Positions 46,301 through 58,070 of a stretch of DNA of 64,000 bases are shown here, piece by piece. The stretch comes from Magnolia sinica. Its lineage: Eukaryota > Streptophyta > Magnoliopsida > Magnoliales > Magnoliaceae. The notes under the pieces were generated by a model. It did not search any database, was not told where the DNA came from, and saw only the letters and a program-made list of their open reading frames with translations. The number at the start of each line of letters is the position of its first letter. The stretch's first letter is position 1. A program made the translations under genes and the position numbers. The DNA lies in contig NC_080582.1 in assembly GCF_029962835.1 (NCBI RefSeq), positions 76,194,177-76,258,176 of the forward strand, in the 5' to 3' direction.

Positions 46301-49300
46301 ATATCAATTCATTGTGATATATCATCAACATTTCAGTTAAAAAAAACTTTGTACAAATCATATCGTCGATACCAACCCTTGTGCAATACAACATTCCCCT
46401 TGCAAGTTTTAGGAAAAACATCATCAAAAATCAAAATTTTCATCATTTCTTTTTTCTTTCATTGGCCTCCTAAGCTGATTTTGACCACTCCTTTTTTATT
46501 GTTTGGAGAAAATGGGATTTGGATGCAGAAATCAAGATCAGAGAGTGGGTGAACGAAATCTTTTACTTTTTTTTTTTTTTTGAATTTAAACAGTTTTTCT
46601 GCTTTAAACCACTTAGAATCATTATAAAAAATGATAATCTATGATTTTGCATATTTCGCATACTTAATCATGGATTTTAACCTCCGATTTGTGAGTTTGG
46701 GGAAAATGGGGGACATTGGAGAAAATTCGAAATATCCCCCATTTCACCCATTTAACTTACAATTACAGCATGGAAAAATCAGATTAAAGTGGTTAGAGGC
46801 TAGTTTAAAGATTGACAAAACTTTTAGAATTTTTGGAAAAAAATATATTTTTCAATTACAAATTCGAGAAAAAAACAAAAAAAAACAAAAAAAACAATTC
46901 AATCAACCACACGTTATTAACCTTAATATCTGTTAATGAATACAGAGATGTACAACCCACCTAGATTTCCCCCCCTTTTTACTAGTAAGGTTTACAAAGT
47001 AACACAACCAGGGATCAAACCCTTGGATAACTCACAAGCACTACACTATCTCTGCCAACTAGACTATCACTCAGCCAAACATACCTTATGCCATGAGTGC
47101 GGTAAGCCAGTTTATGAGCTCTTCGTGGGTAACTCACATGGATATAATTGTTCGGATTCTGCAGTATCTTAAAAGGAGTGCCATGACAGGGAATTTTGTA
47201 TAGACAAAACAGTCATCTTCGGATCGTAAGGTAATCTGATGCAGACTGGGTAGGTTCTTTAACAGATAGGAGGTCTACTGCTAGGTATTGTACGTTTGTG
47301 AGATAAAATCTGGTCATGTGGAAGAGTAATAAGCAGTGTTGTGGCCCAATAAAGTGTTGAAGCAGAATATAAATCCATGGCTCATACTACTTGTGTTTGT
47401 CTGGTAGCCATAAATTGCCACTTCAAAATGGCCACCCAAAGAAAATATAGTGGCATCCAAAAAGAGAGTTAATGCTAGAATAGTGCTTCCATATTTTGTA
47501 TGCTCACGTGCAAATATAAGGATGCATGCATGAATTTCTGTTATTTACCTGCATCGCTGCTGTCGAAGCTAATAGATCTCCACATTCATCAAGCATAGCT
47601 CTCTCCTGTGCAGCTACATTAGCAAGTTCAGAAACCAAATGGTTTACCCCCTCCACCTGTGCAAAATAAAAATCTCAAATGTTATGAATCTGGGGTAGTA
47701 ACTAAAGAAAACATACTAGCAATTGACATTCAGAAAATCCCTATTGACATGTGACTAGACCTCCCTGTTGGATCCAAGCATGATGGGCAGATCTTTTGCA
47801 TTAAGCACTGGCCAATTGCCCTTGGCTGGTGAGATGTGTTGAAATATCAACCAGTAACTCCTTCAAGCCTAGGGATGTCAGATCACTCAGATCTTAGTCC
47901 AGGCAGCTTCTACTGTGGGCTGTCAATGGGCATGGCTGGGCCAAATCAAGCAATTGAATAGCCATCAACCACGAGTTCAGAATTTGGGTCCAAAAAACCT
48001 AGGCTTGGCTCATCAAGCGCCCCGGCTTCTGCCCAAGATCTTCCTACCACTCCAGAATCTCACTTTGCCTCTGGACCTCTTATTCTCACCCTGAACTCAA
48101 CTATCAGTCTAGCATGATAAGGTAGCTCTGCTGGTTTGTGTGCGTGCATGGGAGAATCCAAGGCCTTGGAGGACCAGAAAGCAAGAAATCACATTCAAGT
48201 CCAGAAGGCAGAAAATGAGCCATGACAGCAATAGGGACAGTTCAGCTGAAATTCATCGATGGGGAAATCAGATATAAATGTAAGTGCTGCAACAATAGAT
48301 GTGCCATGTATCTAATTGCATAGTCTTTGACAATAAACACAAGCTTATTAAAGTCAGGCACAAATTCATTACAGTGAAAATAAATGTAGGGCATGTTAAA
48401 GACAATCTAAGTTTCCAGGGCCTCCAGAACTGCAGCTTGAGAATGCCTTTACACATTTGATGATCAAATCATCGTCAATATCCATGTGATGGCTCATCAA
48501 TGTTTGATTTCCATAACCAGCTTGTAGCATTACATTCGCTGGTAAAGAGGATATATTGATAGTCTTATTCTTAATTTTTCTGGACAGTACTTAGGTATTT
48601 CCCACACCTATCGTCCTAGTCGCATATAAACTTTTCACTAGTGTGAAATCAGTAATTTGAAGAGACTATGGGAACAAAAAATTATCTTTCAATATGGTGT
48701 AGCTAATTGTCATTAGAAAGAGGATGTAATTACCATCTGCTGAAAAGTTCGTTTAAGGCATTACTCGCACATGCAAGTATAAAGTTCAGACAACTATTTG
48801 AAAACACTTGGGAGTGTAACAATCTATAAATGATAAAATAATTTGAAATCAGGAAACCCTGAGTAGGGCTGCAACTTGTGTTCCCGTCAACCCACCCGAT
48901 AGACTCAACCCAAGTTTAGATTAGGTTGTCAAGGTCCTCACGTTGGGTTCAGGTTGAAAAATGCCAACGAATTTGAATTCAGGTTGACCAAATTTGGGTC
49001 AGGTTAGGTCAGTTTGGGAATAATCCACATGTATTTGAGTCTGTTAGGGTCGGGTCAGGTTGGGTTGAGCATAGAGGACATTGGGTTGGGTTCGGGTTGG
49101 AATTGGGATCGGGTTGGGTTATGGGTTGGGTCCTCATGAGGTCAGGTTGGGCTCAGGTTGACCCTCAACCCATCCAGCCTGCCTGAGTTGCACCCATAAC
49201 CCTGACTACACAAGGCCAATAAATATGTACAGATACTTGGGCCCGTTTGGAACGCAGGATTAGGTGGTATTGAATTGCATTAGGTGGAATTAGCACTATT

Positions 49301-52300
49301 ATTACACAATGATTATATGTTTGGAAATATAATGGAATTTTGATTGCCAATTCCACGTATAGGATCAAATTCTTGATTCGGAAAAAACACTGAATTAAGT
49401 GAAACCAGCATTTGGTGGACCATGAAATTATAATCAATGGACCAAATTTCACAACTGGAGCTGGTCACCTATATGCTTATGCAACTCAAGTGTCACTTAT
49501 GGATGGCGTGGATAAAGGGCACATATGGAAAGATGGTGTGGATAAAACACATGCATCAATGTGGGGCACACAGATGTAGTGGATTTCAGATTCCACCGGA
49601 AATCCCGCCATATCTCCTGTTGGGGCTGGATGATATGTTACCTGGATTAATCCAATCATTCCCATCCATTCCAAATGCAGGATGGAATTTACATTGGACC
49701 AAATGAATTTCCATACCACCTAATCCCACATTCCAAACAGGCAACAAAAGAAAAGAAAGAAATGAGTGTTTGAATAATGGTTGGTACACAAAATTGGGAC
49801 AAAAATCTCACCCTCGAAAGTAAAGAGCAGATGGAGGACCCCATAGCTTGCATAACATCAACTGCAGAGCTGACAGCTTCCTTCACCGTGTGGATGTCCG
49901 CCTGTAAGAGCATGAAATTAGTATTATTTTTTTTTTGGAAGGATCATGAAACTTGTAAATGACTATATTTATCAACAAATTTTATTAGCATTCATGCATT
50001 CATTAAAAAGCTACTGCAAAAGCCTGGTTCCAGTCATGCCAACTTATGTTTAATGAATTTGTTATAATCAGGAAGCACTCCTATAATCACTAAACACGTA
50101 CCCTTGCACCCCCAGTAATGGGAAGGCGGAGAGTGCTTGCCTCCAAAGCTTCAATTGCCCCAGATAAAGAACTAGAATGCTCTCTTTCAGCTGAAGCCCA
50201 ATCATCAAGGTAGGTCACCTGAATCAGTCAATATTCCATGTAAGCATTTAGAATAAGAAATCCTTTAGGCCACCAAAATTTATTCTGAGATATGATACCA
50301 ATATTCCAATAAAGAGTCCTGCAAAGACCAGGATACAACGCTACTAGGGCGGTTGGTGGGCTGGATTCATGCCAAGCAAAGGTGCACATATAAGAGTATT
50401 GCAACGAGAAAGACAGTGTGACGACAGCAAGAAGCCAATCAAGAACAAGAGCATCGGCTACAACTGAGAATTCAACATTCAAGGCTCACAAATCTACTCT
50501 TGTAAAAGAAGTGGAAATCGACACCTAGGATGTGGAGGATTGTGAAGAAGCAAAAGAAGGTATGGTGTAATATGACACCATCATATGAATGAGATCACAA
50601 TCCAGCATGGAGGCCTTCATCATTAACTACCACCAGAGTTGAAGAAGACATGTTTACAAGCCGGTTTGTTGTGATAACAACTTTATCTCAAGGACAAGTT
50701 TCTTCCAAGACGGGAATTGATGCATGCAAGGCTATAAATGATCTATCCAGGCCACCCAAGCTAGCAAATCAAAGATCTAGACCATCCAACCATCTAGATT
50801 AGTATAATCAATGATCTGGATTAGATTAAAAAAAAAAAATGGACCAAAATAAATGGTTCGGTTGAATTCAGGTTCCACAAGTCCATATGTTTATTATTTA
50901 ATTAGCTGTTAGGGATGGATACTCATGGAATGAGTTTCCTTAGTTTTGTCATTACATATTTGGTGGCCGCTTTTCAGATTCAAATGTTGCTAGAATAACA
51001 AGAAATTGATCCCACTTGAAAGCCTATTTGAGTTAGCTTTCAAATAAGCCCAAGATCATGCAATTCTGATACCAAGCGAGTTGACTAACGTACATAAAGT
51101 CTACAAGTTTAATGAATAAATGGTGAAGAAAACATAAGAGAGCTCACTTGTCCATTTAGAATTGTGTTCAGCTTCATCTCTTGCCTCATTTGTTGGAGGT
51201 CAATCCTTTTCATGCTGACAGAGTCACGCAGTTCTGAGGTGGTATTCCACACATTGTAAAGAATATTCTGTTTCATGCAATTGAGGACTACAAGATGTTA
51301 TAAACCCAATTATCATGAAGTCAATGAGACTAAGACTGGAAATTTATGCAATACCAAACTGTAACCATTGATAGTAACAAAATATTGCTCACCATACATA
51401 CGTTACTGCAAAGGGAATTCAAATTTAATTATAAGGTATGTGATGCATGAAAATAAAAAAATTTAAGTTCTATAACCATAAGATGTTTCCTCTTCTTTAT
51501 GCAAAGGAAGCTATATTGCCAATGCACAAATCCAAGAATATTTTAACTTTTATTCACTCTAATTGATCCAAACTAGATGAATATGTTATGTAGTTGTACT
51601 TTTGTAAATGTCTGCCATCCTACAGATTTTGCATGCTATTATTTTCTCCAAACTATGAAATATTTTCATTACGTAAAAGAACACAACTTGCTTCTAGGGA
51701 AAGCCGCAACAGAATAGGGGGGTCAGAATAATCAGATTCTCGGGGTAGTAGATGCATGAAAGGACAAAATACCTGCTGTCTACTGAACCCAGAGATCTTG
51801 GCATTATGAAGGTTTAAGAAATAAAAGAGACTAAAGATTCCAATCACCTTCAAATTGTAAGGAAAAATGTAATTCATTCCTACAAGTTTGAGGTTTTATT
51901 TTATTTATTTATTTAACGTTTAAGGCTCATGTGTAGCAGTTTTTACCTGACATAAGCAAGAAACCTGGAAATATTGTGTAGAGTTGTTGGGAACAGAAAA
52001 ATGCTCTGCAGATGATTATTTTAGGAGTGCATGCACCATGAGCACTTGAATATGTAAATTAGATTCTGACGACTTGTTGTATACTTTGACAGATCTACCC
52101 TGGCCAGAAATATCCAATCATATCACACTCTTACCAAGATCAACATGTAATGGCTTTATCAACATGAAGAGACCATTGTGTCCGTAGCTGCATTGTGAAA
52201 CTAACTTCTAAAAATTCTTCATTGCATTGTGAAATCAAAGGGAAGTCCTCAGCATGAATTTGTTAAAAACTACATTAACAGCATCGTTTACAGTGAAAGA

Positions 52301-54265
52301 AGTTGAAAAAACAGCTTGATAACTGATATAAGGTGTGGAATGACAGATCAAACCCGAAATATTCACTGAGAAAGATGGCATTGCCCACTACGTACAAGTG
52401 AAGAATCTAAGAATATGAATACAAGAAAAATGCACTTATATATATCATGGGTGAAAGCTGTTTTTGAATGGACAATAAGTTCCAACCTTACTCAAAAATG
52501 TTGATAGTTAAAGTGTCAATCTGAACAACATAATTCATACAACCAAAATCTCCAAGGATCCTTGCTCTTGCTCGGGTGGTGGACTCTCGGGAGTTTCAAC
52601 ACCCGGTCAAGGGTTCGAGTATCCATAGGTGGTGAAAGCCCACTACGGCGTGAGTGTGTGGGGGTGTGTGTGCATGTGTAAAAAAAAAAAAAAAGACCAA
52701 AGTCTCCAAGGGGTCCATTAGATAACTTATTCAAAGAACATTGGCAATCAAAACACCAATCTGGAAGATGGATTGTTCCTTGCCCACTCGTACAACCAAA
52801 CTCTCCTAAAGGGTTGATCGATCCCTGGTTTTGTCGGTACCAATGTATGAAGTCTCCATATCATCTAGCATATGAAAATTGCCACAGAAGTAAAGCATTG
52901 TATTTATTTTCCGCATAGCAGCAGTAGGAAGTATTAGTAAATTACTAGTATATGAGAGTTGCATTCAGAGGATCCAAAGAACCCTACCTCTGCGCTCACT
53001 TTCTGAATAGACAATGCAACGTCTGCTCGAGCATTGACAAAGCGCCACTGCAAGTATCTATTGTACAGCAGCCTCAGCTGATGAGCATCTTCTATGTGGC
53101 TTGCGCCCTTCTTTCCTTTCCGAACATCAGCAATAAAGCTAAGTACAGAAGTAGAACTGCTGGATCGACTAGTTACAGAGTTTGCTGAAGGGGTTGATGG
53201 CCTCGTGCGGGATGGGCTGACCATACCCCTAGAGGAAGAAGACGGTGACAATGTGGCCTTATTTGGTGGAGGATGATGCAGCCCTGTAATAGGCAATGAC
53301 TGAGTTCTACTTGGACGAGTTATGAAAGGAGCTGCTTCCAATGAACTTGGAGAGACCCTGGGACTCGATGAAACAGACTTGAGAGTTCCAGATATTCGCA
53401 AGGAGGCATCATCAACCAAACGAATCGAACCTGATTCATACTCTACTCTTCTGCTTCCATCAAAAGAGACTCGCCTTGTCACCTCGCTCATGGATTTCTG
53501 TAAACCCCTACCATCAGATACAGGTGTTCTCCGAGTCGGGGAGACCCCATGTCCCTGAATTGGCAAAGAAGCGGATTTGGTGAGATCAATGCTTCTAGTT
53601 AGGGAGTTGGCAGACACCTTCCCCCCTGTTCTGCTGGGCCACCGATGCTGATCTATGACTCTAGCATGTGGATTCTCTACAGGCTTCGAATTCTCTGATT
53701 GATCCGTAGTGTTCTTTCCTCTAAGAGGAGTCCTCTTCCTTTCTGGCGTCACCTTACGATGAACAGCCGGATTTTCAGCCTGCCTATGCGCCACATTGGC
53801 AGAATTCCTCAACGTGTGAACGGAAGAAATGGGTGTAACCGGTCTTTCTCTCTTGGTAACAGGAATCGAGAAAGTATCAGCCTGGAATGAAACAGACAGG
53901 CTCCGTGTTGAAGGCCATAAGCCCTCCATCGTCCTGCCACCCATCGACCGCATCGGCGAATCATTCACAGGCGTGGAAGGCCTCGATGGGGAGGACGAGG
54001 GTGTCGTGGGCCGTCTCCTCTCAGTTGATTGGGCCCGTTTTGGGATCGGACTGCTGACCGTCCGGGCTGAGTTGGGAGTCAAGCACCGCCTGGGAGTGGC
54101 AGGTGTTGGCGTGACCGTGGACTTGTATCTCGACGTGACCTCCCTCGTCCGTGGCTTGCGGGCAGCAACGACAGCATTGTTCTTCTCTGATGGTACCAAC
54201 GGCGGTCTTATATCGTTGTCGGCAGCATCCTTCTGCTGCACTAGCTCAGTCTCACACAAATCCAT
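43319..54265 (-). CDS. AUG8: QWRF motif protein, AUGMIN subunit 8-like
   Basis: Plant microtubule-associated protein of the QWRF/DUF566 family. AUG8/EDE1-type members work as the microtubule-binding subunit of the augmin complex, which recruits gamma-tubulin for branching nucleation in spindles and cortical arrays. Coding exons: 52988-54265, 51148-51267, 50102-50218, 49812-49901, 47549-47656, 43319-43417 (stop included), all in phase 0 with GT-AG introns; 603 residues. The start is ATG 54265 ([20 protein letters not shown]); a frame beginning six bases upstream would start with GTG. Residues 1 to about 380 are basic and rich in Ser, Pro, Thr and Arg, typical of the microtubule-binding part. 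QWRF itself is at 406-409 in [18 protein letters not shown]. The conserved helical domain follows ([54 protein letters not shown]), ending at LRTHLIQ. Which QWRF paralogue (AUG8, EDE1, QWRF4) it is cannot be decided without a tree. Confidence 0.9.
43910..43923 (+). repeat. 14-bp poly-G run
   Basis: Homopolymeric G preceded by a T-rich block in the last intron of the QWRF gene. It may be an assembly-difficult site. Confidence 0.85.
44306..44398 (-). mobile_element. Probable SINE, (AAT)n-tailed
   Basis: The minus strand has CCTGCTGGTTAGAGATGG and GGGTTCAAAAC with a TAATAATAAT tail. Divergent from copies 1 and 2; no target duplication found. Confidence 0.5.
44614..45420. repeat. 'TTGTCAAAATC' AT-rich repeat, copy 2, intact
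   Basis: TTGTCAAAATCCTATGATTT to CGATAACGATTTTGATAAG, with GGACTTTAAGAATCGTTTGG inside. It is collinear with 27021-28235 apart from the element inserted in that copy. Last intron of the QWRF gene. Confidence 0.7.
46172..46930 (+). repeat. 'CGATAC' dispersed repeat, copy D
   Basis: TTTCAGTATTTGGCCGATAC, ACGATACAAAACCCA and TTGACCACTC..TTGTTTGG follow the order of the left part of copy A. The right part is missing. Confidence 0.55.
46975..47085 (-). mobile_element. SINE, (AAT)n-tailed family, divergent copy
   Basis: The minus strand has TCTAGTTGGCAGAGATAGTG and the B-box GGGTTTGATCCC then TGGTTGTGTTAC, matching the body of the 4.4 kb and 7.7 kb copies. Target duplication not visible. Confidence 0.65.
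47657..48855. other. QWRF intron 4, left part
   Basis: No repeat family or coding trace recognised. Confidence 0.4.
48864..49198. mobile_element. hAT-like MITE, GGGTTGGG-rich
   Basis: Starts TAGGGCTGCAACTTG and ends GAGTTGCACCCATA, with ACCCTGAG (48856-48863) and ACCCTGAC (49199-49206) as an 8-bp duplication with one change. Interior of GGTTGGG/GGTCAGG words. Confidence 0.82.
49239..49743. mobile_element. MITE with GTTTGGAA ends
   Basis: Left GGGCCCGTTTGGAACGCAGG plus ATTAGGTGGTAT; right ATACCACCTAATCCCACATT plus CCAAACAGGCAA. Inverted but no clean target duplication. A GTGGATAAA/CACATGCATCAATGTGGG module is nested in the middle. Confidence 0.68.
50520..51130 (+). mobile_element. LTR-retrotransposon 3' relic
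   Basis: CTCAAGGACAAGTTTCTTCC near 50692 resembles the usual end of plant gypsy polyproteins. Downstream phrases (TTTGGTGGCCGCTTTT; AAGCCCAAGATCATGCAATT) match the fragment at 33.5-33.9 kb. No complete LTR. QWRF intron 2. Confidence 0.5.
51268..52541. other. QWRF intron 1, unremarkable part
   Basis: AT-rich with no recognised element until the SINE at 52558. Confidence 0.45.
52558..52695 (+). mobile_element. SINE, GGTTCGAG family, copy 2 (complete)
   Basis: Body with GGTGGTGGACTCTCGGGAGT and B-box GGTTCGAGTATCC, then a TG-rich stretch and an A-tail of about 15. A 16-bp target duplication, ACCAAA(A/G)TCTCCAAGG, lies at 52542-52557 and 52696-52711. Confidence 0.9.
52988..54265 (-). CDS. AUG8: QWRF protein exon 1
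   Basis: One 426-codon exon holding the entire basic, low-complexity N-terminal region and the QWRF motif. It ends ...SIQKVSAE before donor GTAGGG. GC content is higher than in the flanking introns. The conserved block [15 protein letters not shown] near the N-terminus supports the QWRF assignment. Confidence 0.93.
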
Positions 54266-54374
54266 CCACACCCTCCAATTCTACCCGCATGACAGGGGCC
54301 TCATAAAACCTCACAAACATGGCATGGCTTCATTTATTCTAATTTCGGAAATGCCCTCCACCCCTGATGCAAAT

Positions 54375-56402
54375 CTGCAATACAGAGATGATTGAAACTG
54401 ATGAGATTCATAGACAGGAGAGGAAGAAGGAAAAAAGGAAAAGAACACAATAGTAGAAAAAGCAAAAGGAACCCATTTTTGCAGACAGAGATGATTAAAA
54501 GAAAGAACATTTACAGAGAGAGAAAGCGAAAATAGAAATTAAAAAATTAAAAAACCATTAATGGAAAAGGCAAAAAGAACCCATTTTTATACACAAGTAG
54601 ATCTAGAGCAAGGGAAATTCACCAATGCAGCTCCTTACAGGAAATGGGTTTTTCTTTTTCAGCATCAAAAGCCCAAATCCAAGCAGATCTACCCATGGAA
54701 ACACGCCTGCTGGATCAGTACCCGCAGCGTCGGATAACACCAAAGGCGCAGCAGATACGTGCATTAAAGGGTCATCATCCGTTAAATAACGATCACTGCC
54801 GAGGCCGTTGGGATTTTAGAAGTGGAGTAGGATGAGAAGAACGGCGTGCATCCATTTCCATTGAATCTTGTTGGGTTTTGTACTTCTCCTGATTACATGT
54901 GTGTGTATTACATTCTCGACCAATGTCGAGAGGGTAGAATGGTAATTACTGAAAACCCACCAATGGTTGCTTCTTCTTGACGGCTGTAAACCTCCTTTTG
55001 ATGCGTATCGTGTTTGGGATGGAATTGTATTAAATGGGCGTTTTTGTTTGTTTGCAATAACTCCATTTCACGGTTTGTATTTGCGAGTATTTTTGGAGAT
55101 TTTGATAAAATAGACTGAAGGATGCGATGAGACATGGACATCCACATGCTACCGAGATCAATGTCCATCCCCAAGAATATTTTTTCAGAAAAAAAAAAGG
55201 ATTAAATAACCCGCCAAAAAACTACAATTGGTGTTCCTGATGCTTCTAGTGGACCCGTGATTGATGGGCCACAACAGCCCCACTGTCTATCAATGGCGTA
55301 GAAGACAGTAACGCTAAGGTAGTGTTATTTGATGCTCTGGCTTAGTATGAAGCTTCCTATGCAAGCACTCATAAATGAAACTAGTGACATATATTAGCTC
55401 AAATTAAATTAATCAAATTGTAAAACCTACTATAGTTAAATCATAAGAATTAGATTGGTTGGACAAACCTCTGATTAGAATCCTTGTTTTCTGAAATAAC
55501 GTTATCTAACATTTTCATTTCCAACCGTCTAATAAATGCTCAATAATTTATTATCTAAATGATTAAATATAAGTAATTTAGCTTCGGTGACATTTTATTA
55601 GCTCACCAAACATGGGCTCCTATTTAATAAACCTTGACCAGCTTATGAAATGGCTTGATGGGACACTGACATCTAAATTAGTAGATATGTTTCAGATGGC
55701 CTAATTTGAATTTTTCTTACTCCACGTACGCAATTTCTCAGTAATTGCCGACTGCCTGTGTATTAACCATCACACTGTCCGAGTATGAAGTATTTCTCGA
55801 TGCCACGTATGTGTACTAGAAAGTTGTCTACATTTACTTTCGTTGTTTGATTCGTCCACATGGGTAGTGGGGCACAATGGTCTGGGTATACCATCTTTTA
55901 ATGGGCCCACATTGGATAGGAAGAGGTCCACCAACCAAACAGTTGGGATGCTCGGTCGAAACTGCAAAGTGGGCCCACCAAACGAACCGATCAACGGAGA
56001 GCAAGACACACGTCCAATCGCCTAAAGACAAGATTAGATATAGGCGGTTCACCAGTTGATGTGCTCCCGCGAACAACCTTTATTTTCCACACGTCAGGAA
56101 AAAAAAAACCAGGGAGTTTAGCACTCCATTTTTGAAGGGCAGTCTTTTTACCGATTTTATCCATTGAAATTAAAATTTTCACCAAAATGCAAAAAAAAAA
56201 AAAGAAAAGAAATTTTTATAAAAAAATCCATCGAAATTGGAATCTTCTGATTATGGAAATACTTTTTTTTTTTTTTTAATAATCAAAATCAGAAGCATTT
56301 CTGACAACCTCAGAGGCCCATCAAAAACCAGATAAACTTCCATCCGTCGCAAAATACAGAAGAGAAAATAAAACTCTACAAGCTTCGATCAGAGCAACTT
56401 AC
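54375..56402 (-). other. Inferred leader intron of the QWRF gene
   Basis: Bounded by donor GTAAGTTG at 56402 and acceptor CTGTATTGCAG at 54375. Contains purine-rich sequence at 54410-54550, GGGCCCAC words near 55900-55980 and A/T runs at 56100-56280. No other exon recognised. Confidence 0.45.
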
Positions 56403-56457
56403 CGATCACAAAACGGGAAAAGGAAAAACTCTCCGCGAATCGCAATTCATGAGATTT

Positions 56458-56505
56458 TCAAACCCTAATTTCATCAGTTATCATCCAAATTCGACCTCTG
56501 TTCAT
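56458..56505 (-). CDS. Upstream ORF 2 in the QWRF leader (15 aa)
   Basis: MNRGRIWMITDEIRV. Its ATG at 56505 immediately follows the TAG of upstream ORF 1 (TAGATG). A telo-box, AAACCCTAA, overlaps its end on the plus strand at 56460-56468. Confidence 0.3.
   Translation of the reverse strand: MNRGRIWMITDEIRV
56460..56468 (+). promoter_or_regulatory. Telo-box AAACCCTAA
   Basis: Single perfect telo-box in the inferred first exon of the QWRF gene. Confidence 0.5.
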
Positions 56506-56640
56506 CTACGGAGCTCGAAATTCCGCCTGCGGCCTGCGGCAAGAAAAGTTGGACGTCTGAGATCGGAGCTTGATGGCGATGAATCGATCGGACAGCTGGA
56601 AATCGATGTGTGGATGGGCAGAGGAAGATCGAAATGTCAT
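56506..56640 (-). CDS. Upstream ORF 1 in the QWRF leader (44 aa)
   Basis: ATG at 56640 and TAG at 56508-56506; the peptide starts MTFRSSSAHPHIDFQLSDRF. It precedes the main start in the inferred first exon. Nothing shows that it is translated or conserved. Confidence 0.35.
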   Translation of the reverse strand: MTFRSSSAHPHIDFQLSDRFIAIKLRSQTSNFSCRRPQAEFRAP

Positions 56641-56839
56641 GAGAGAAAGAGAGAGAGATTGGGAGAAAAAAGAGAAACGGATTTCAGTTAGAAGGGGAGG
56701 AATCTACAAACGACACGTTGTTTTCATATAAACGCACCTACTTAAGAGATTATTTTCACGCTAAGTAAGAATAAGGGGAGATGTTATGGGACGTGAAATG
56801 ACATTTTTGCCCTTGGGTTAAGCAACGACGTGAACCACC

Positions 56840-57180
56840 CAAGGTCTGTGGGGCCCACCGTGATGTATATGTTTTATCCACACCGTCCCTACGTTTTTTC
56901 AGCTCATTTAATGGCATGATGGAAATATTGATGTAAATCTAAAGCTCAAATGGACCACACCACGTAAAAATTTTCAAGGTTGGATGGGTAATAAAACATC
57001 TCGGTGGGCGCTAGGAAGTTTTCAAAGGTGGGCGCTCAATCCCCACTCTTTTCTACGGTGTGGTCCATTTGATCATTGGATATTTATAATTTTTTGGATC
57101 ATGCCCTATAATGAGCTGTAAAAACGGATGAACGGCGTCGATAGAATATATACATCGTGCTGGCCTCACAGAGCTTGGGC
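56840..57180. mobile_element. GGGCCCAC-family MITE upstream of QWRF gene
   Basis: Left CTGTGGGGCCCACCGTGATG and TTTTATCCACACCGTCC; right GAACGGCGTCGATAG and TACATCGTGCTGGCCTCACA. Interior GGACCACACCACG and AATCCCCACTCTTTTC modules as in the 37.4 kb copy. Confidence 0.72.
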
Positions 57181-57200
57181 CAGTGCCACATGGATATCCC

Positions 57201-57800
57201 TATGGCACCCACCGCAGGCAATCCGCTTCCTGGGTCAAGGAGGGTTTCTTGCCTTTAGTGTGGTGGGGTCCACTGCGAAATGGTTTGGTCCTACTTGAAT
57301 ATGGACGTGTAGATCGTATCATCGTTTGATCCGAGCTGTCCATGTGGTCAGGTGTTCTTTTCGTAGGCAAGTATAAGGGCATCGCAGCAGTTGAACGGTT
57401 GTGATTGCATGATCCAGCTTGTGAAAATGAATGGTGAGGTTGTTGATGGAAGCAGGGATAACTGACGATTTAGAACCTTCTGTTTGGTGGGCTGCACTGT
57501 ATGGTGGTTGATGTGAAGAGTCGGTGTGATGAGACAATTTTTGTCATATGCATCCATGGCTGGTAAAATCGATGATATAAGATTGACTGGCTTTTGGATG
57601 GTCAGGATCGTTTGATTGGTGAGTTGCAAACTGTGGGCCGGACGTCGTAGACGGTCCGGATTAATTGATTGACTGACTTTCCATGGATCCCTCTGAAAAC
57701 AAGTCAAGTCCTATGGACTCACGAGTTCCAAGAAGGGGAATGATATGTGGAGCCCACATGACATGGGTGAGACATCCGGCGACTCGGATTCTGTCCTGCC
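57201..57800. other. Intergenic, degenerate repeats
   Basis: GATCATTGATTG-like words and paired AACTGACGATTTAGAA..CTTCT phrases that recur near 58420-58500, hinting at an old duplication. No gene. Confidence 0.45.
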
Positions 57801-57807
57801 CGTGCTC

Positions 57808-58070
57808 CTGTGGGGCCCAACTTAATGTATGTGTTTTATCCACGCCGTCTATCCATTTTTCCAGATCATTTTGGTCTGTAAGCCCAAAAATGAGACAGAT
57901 CGAAGGCTCAAGTGGACCACACAGAGGGTGTTATTATCAAAACTGTTACCTGTGGTGTGGTTCATTTGAAACTTTGATGTCTCTAATATTTATTTTATGC
58001 TACTAAAATGATCTGGAAAAATGAATGGACGGTGTGGATAAAACAAATACATCTTTGTGGGCCCAAGAGC
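57808..58070. mobile_element. GGGCCCAC-family MITE, short
   Basis: TGTGGGGCCCAACTTAATGT, TTTTATCCACGCCGTC and the mirror GGACGGTGTGGATAAAAC, TACATCTTTGTGGGCCC. Partial ends GACTCGG/CCGAGTC lie just outside. Confidence 0.72.

Larger units (their letters stand above)
56403..56700 (-). other. Inferred non-coding first exon of the QWRF gene
   Basis: CT-rich, locally GC-rich leader-like sequence on the minus strand, ending in GATCG/GTAAGT (intron from 56402). A good acceptor, CTGTATTGCAG, ends at 54375, so a 2.0-kb leader intron (54375-56402) would join it to the ATG exon. The 5' limit is a guess. Transcript evidence is not available to me. Confidence 0.5.

Noticed and set aside
53829..54395. 188-codon open frame on the plus strand
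   Set aside because: It is the antisense shadow of QWRF exon 1, whose protein is clearly recognisable on the minus strand.
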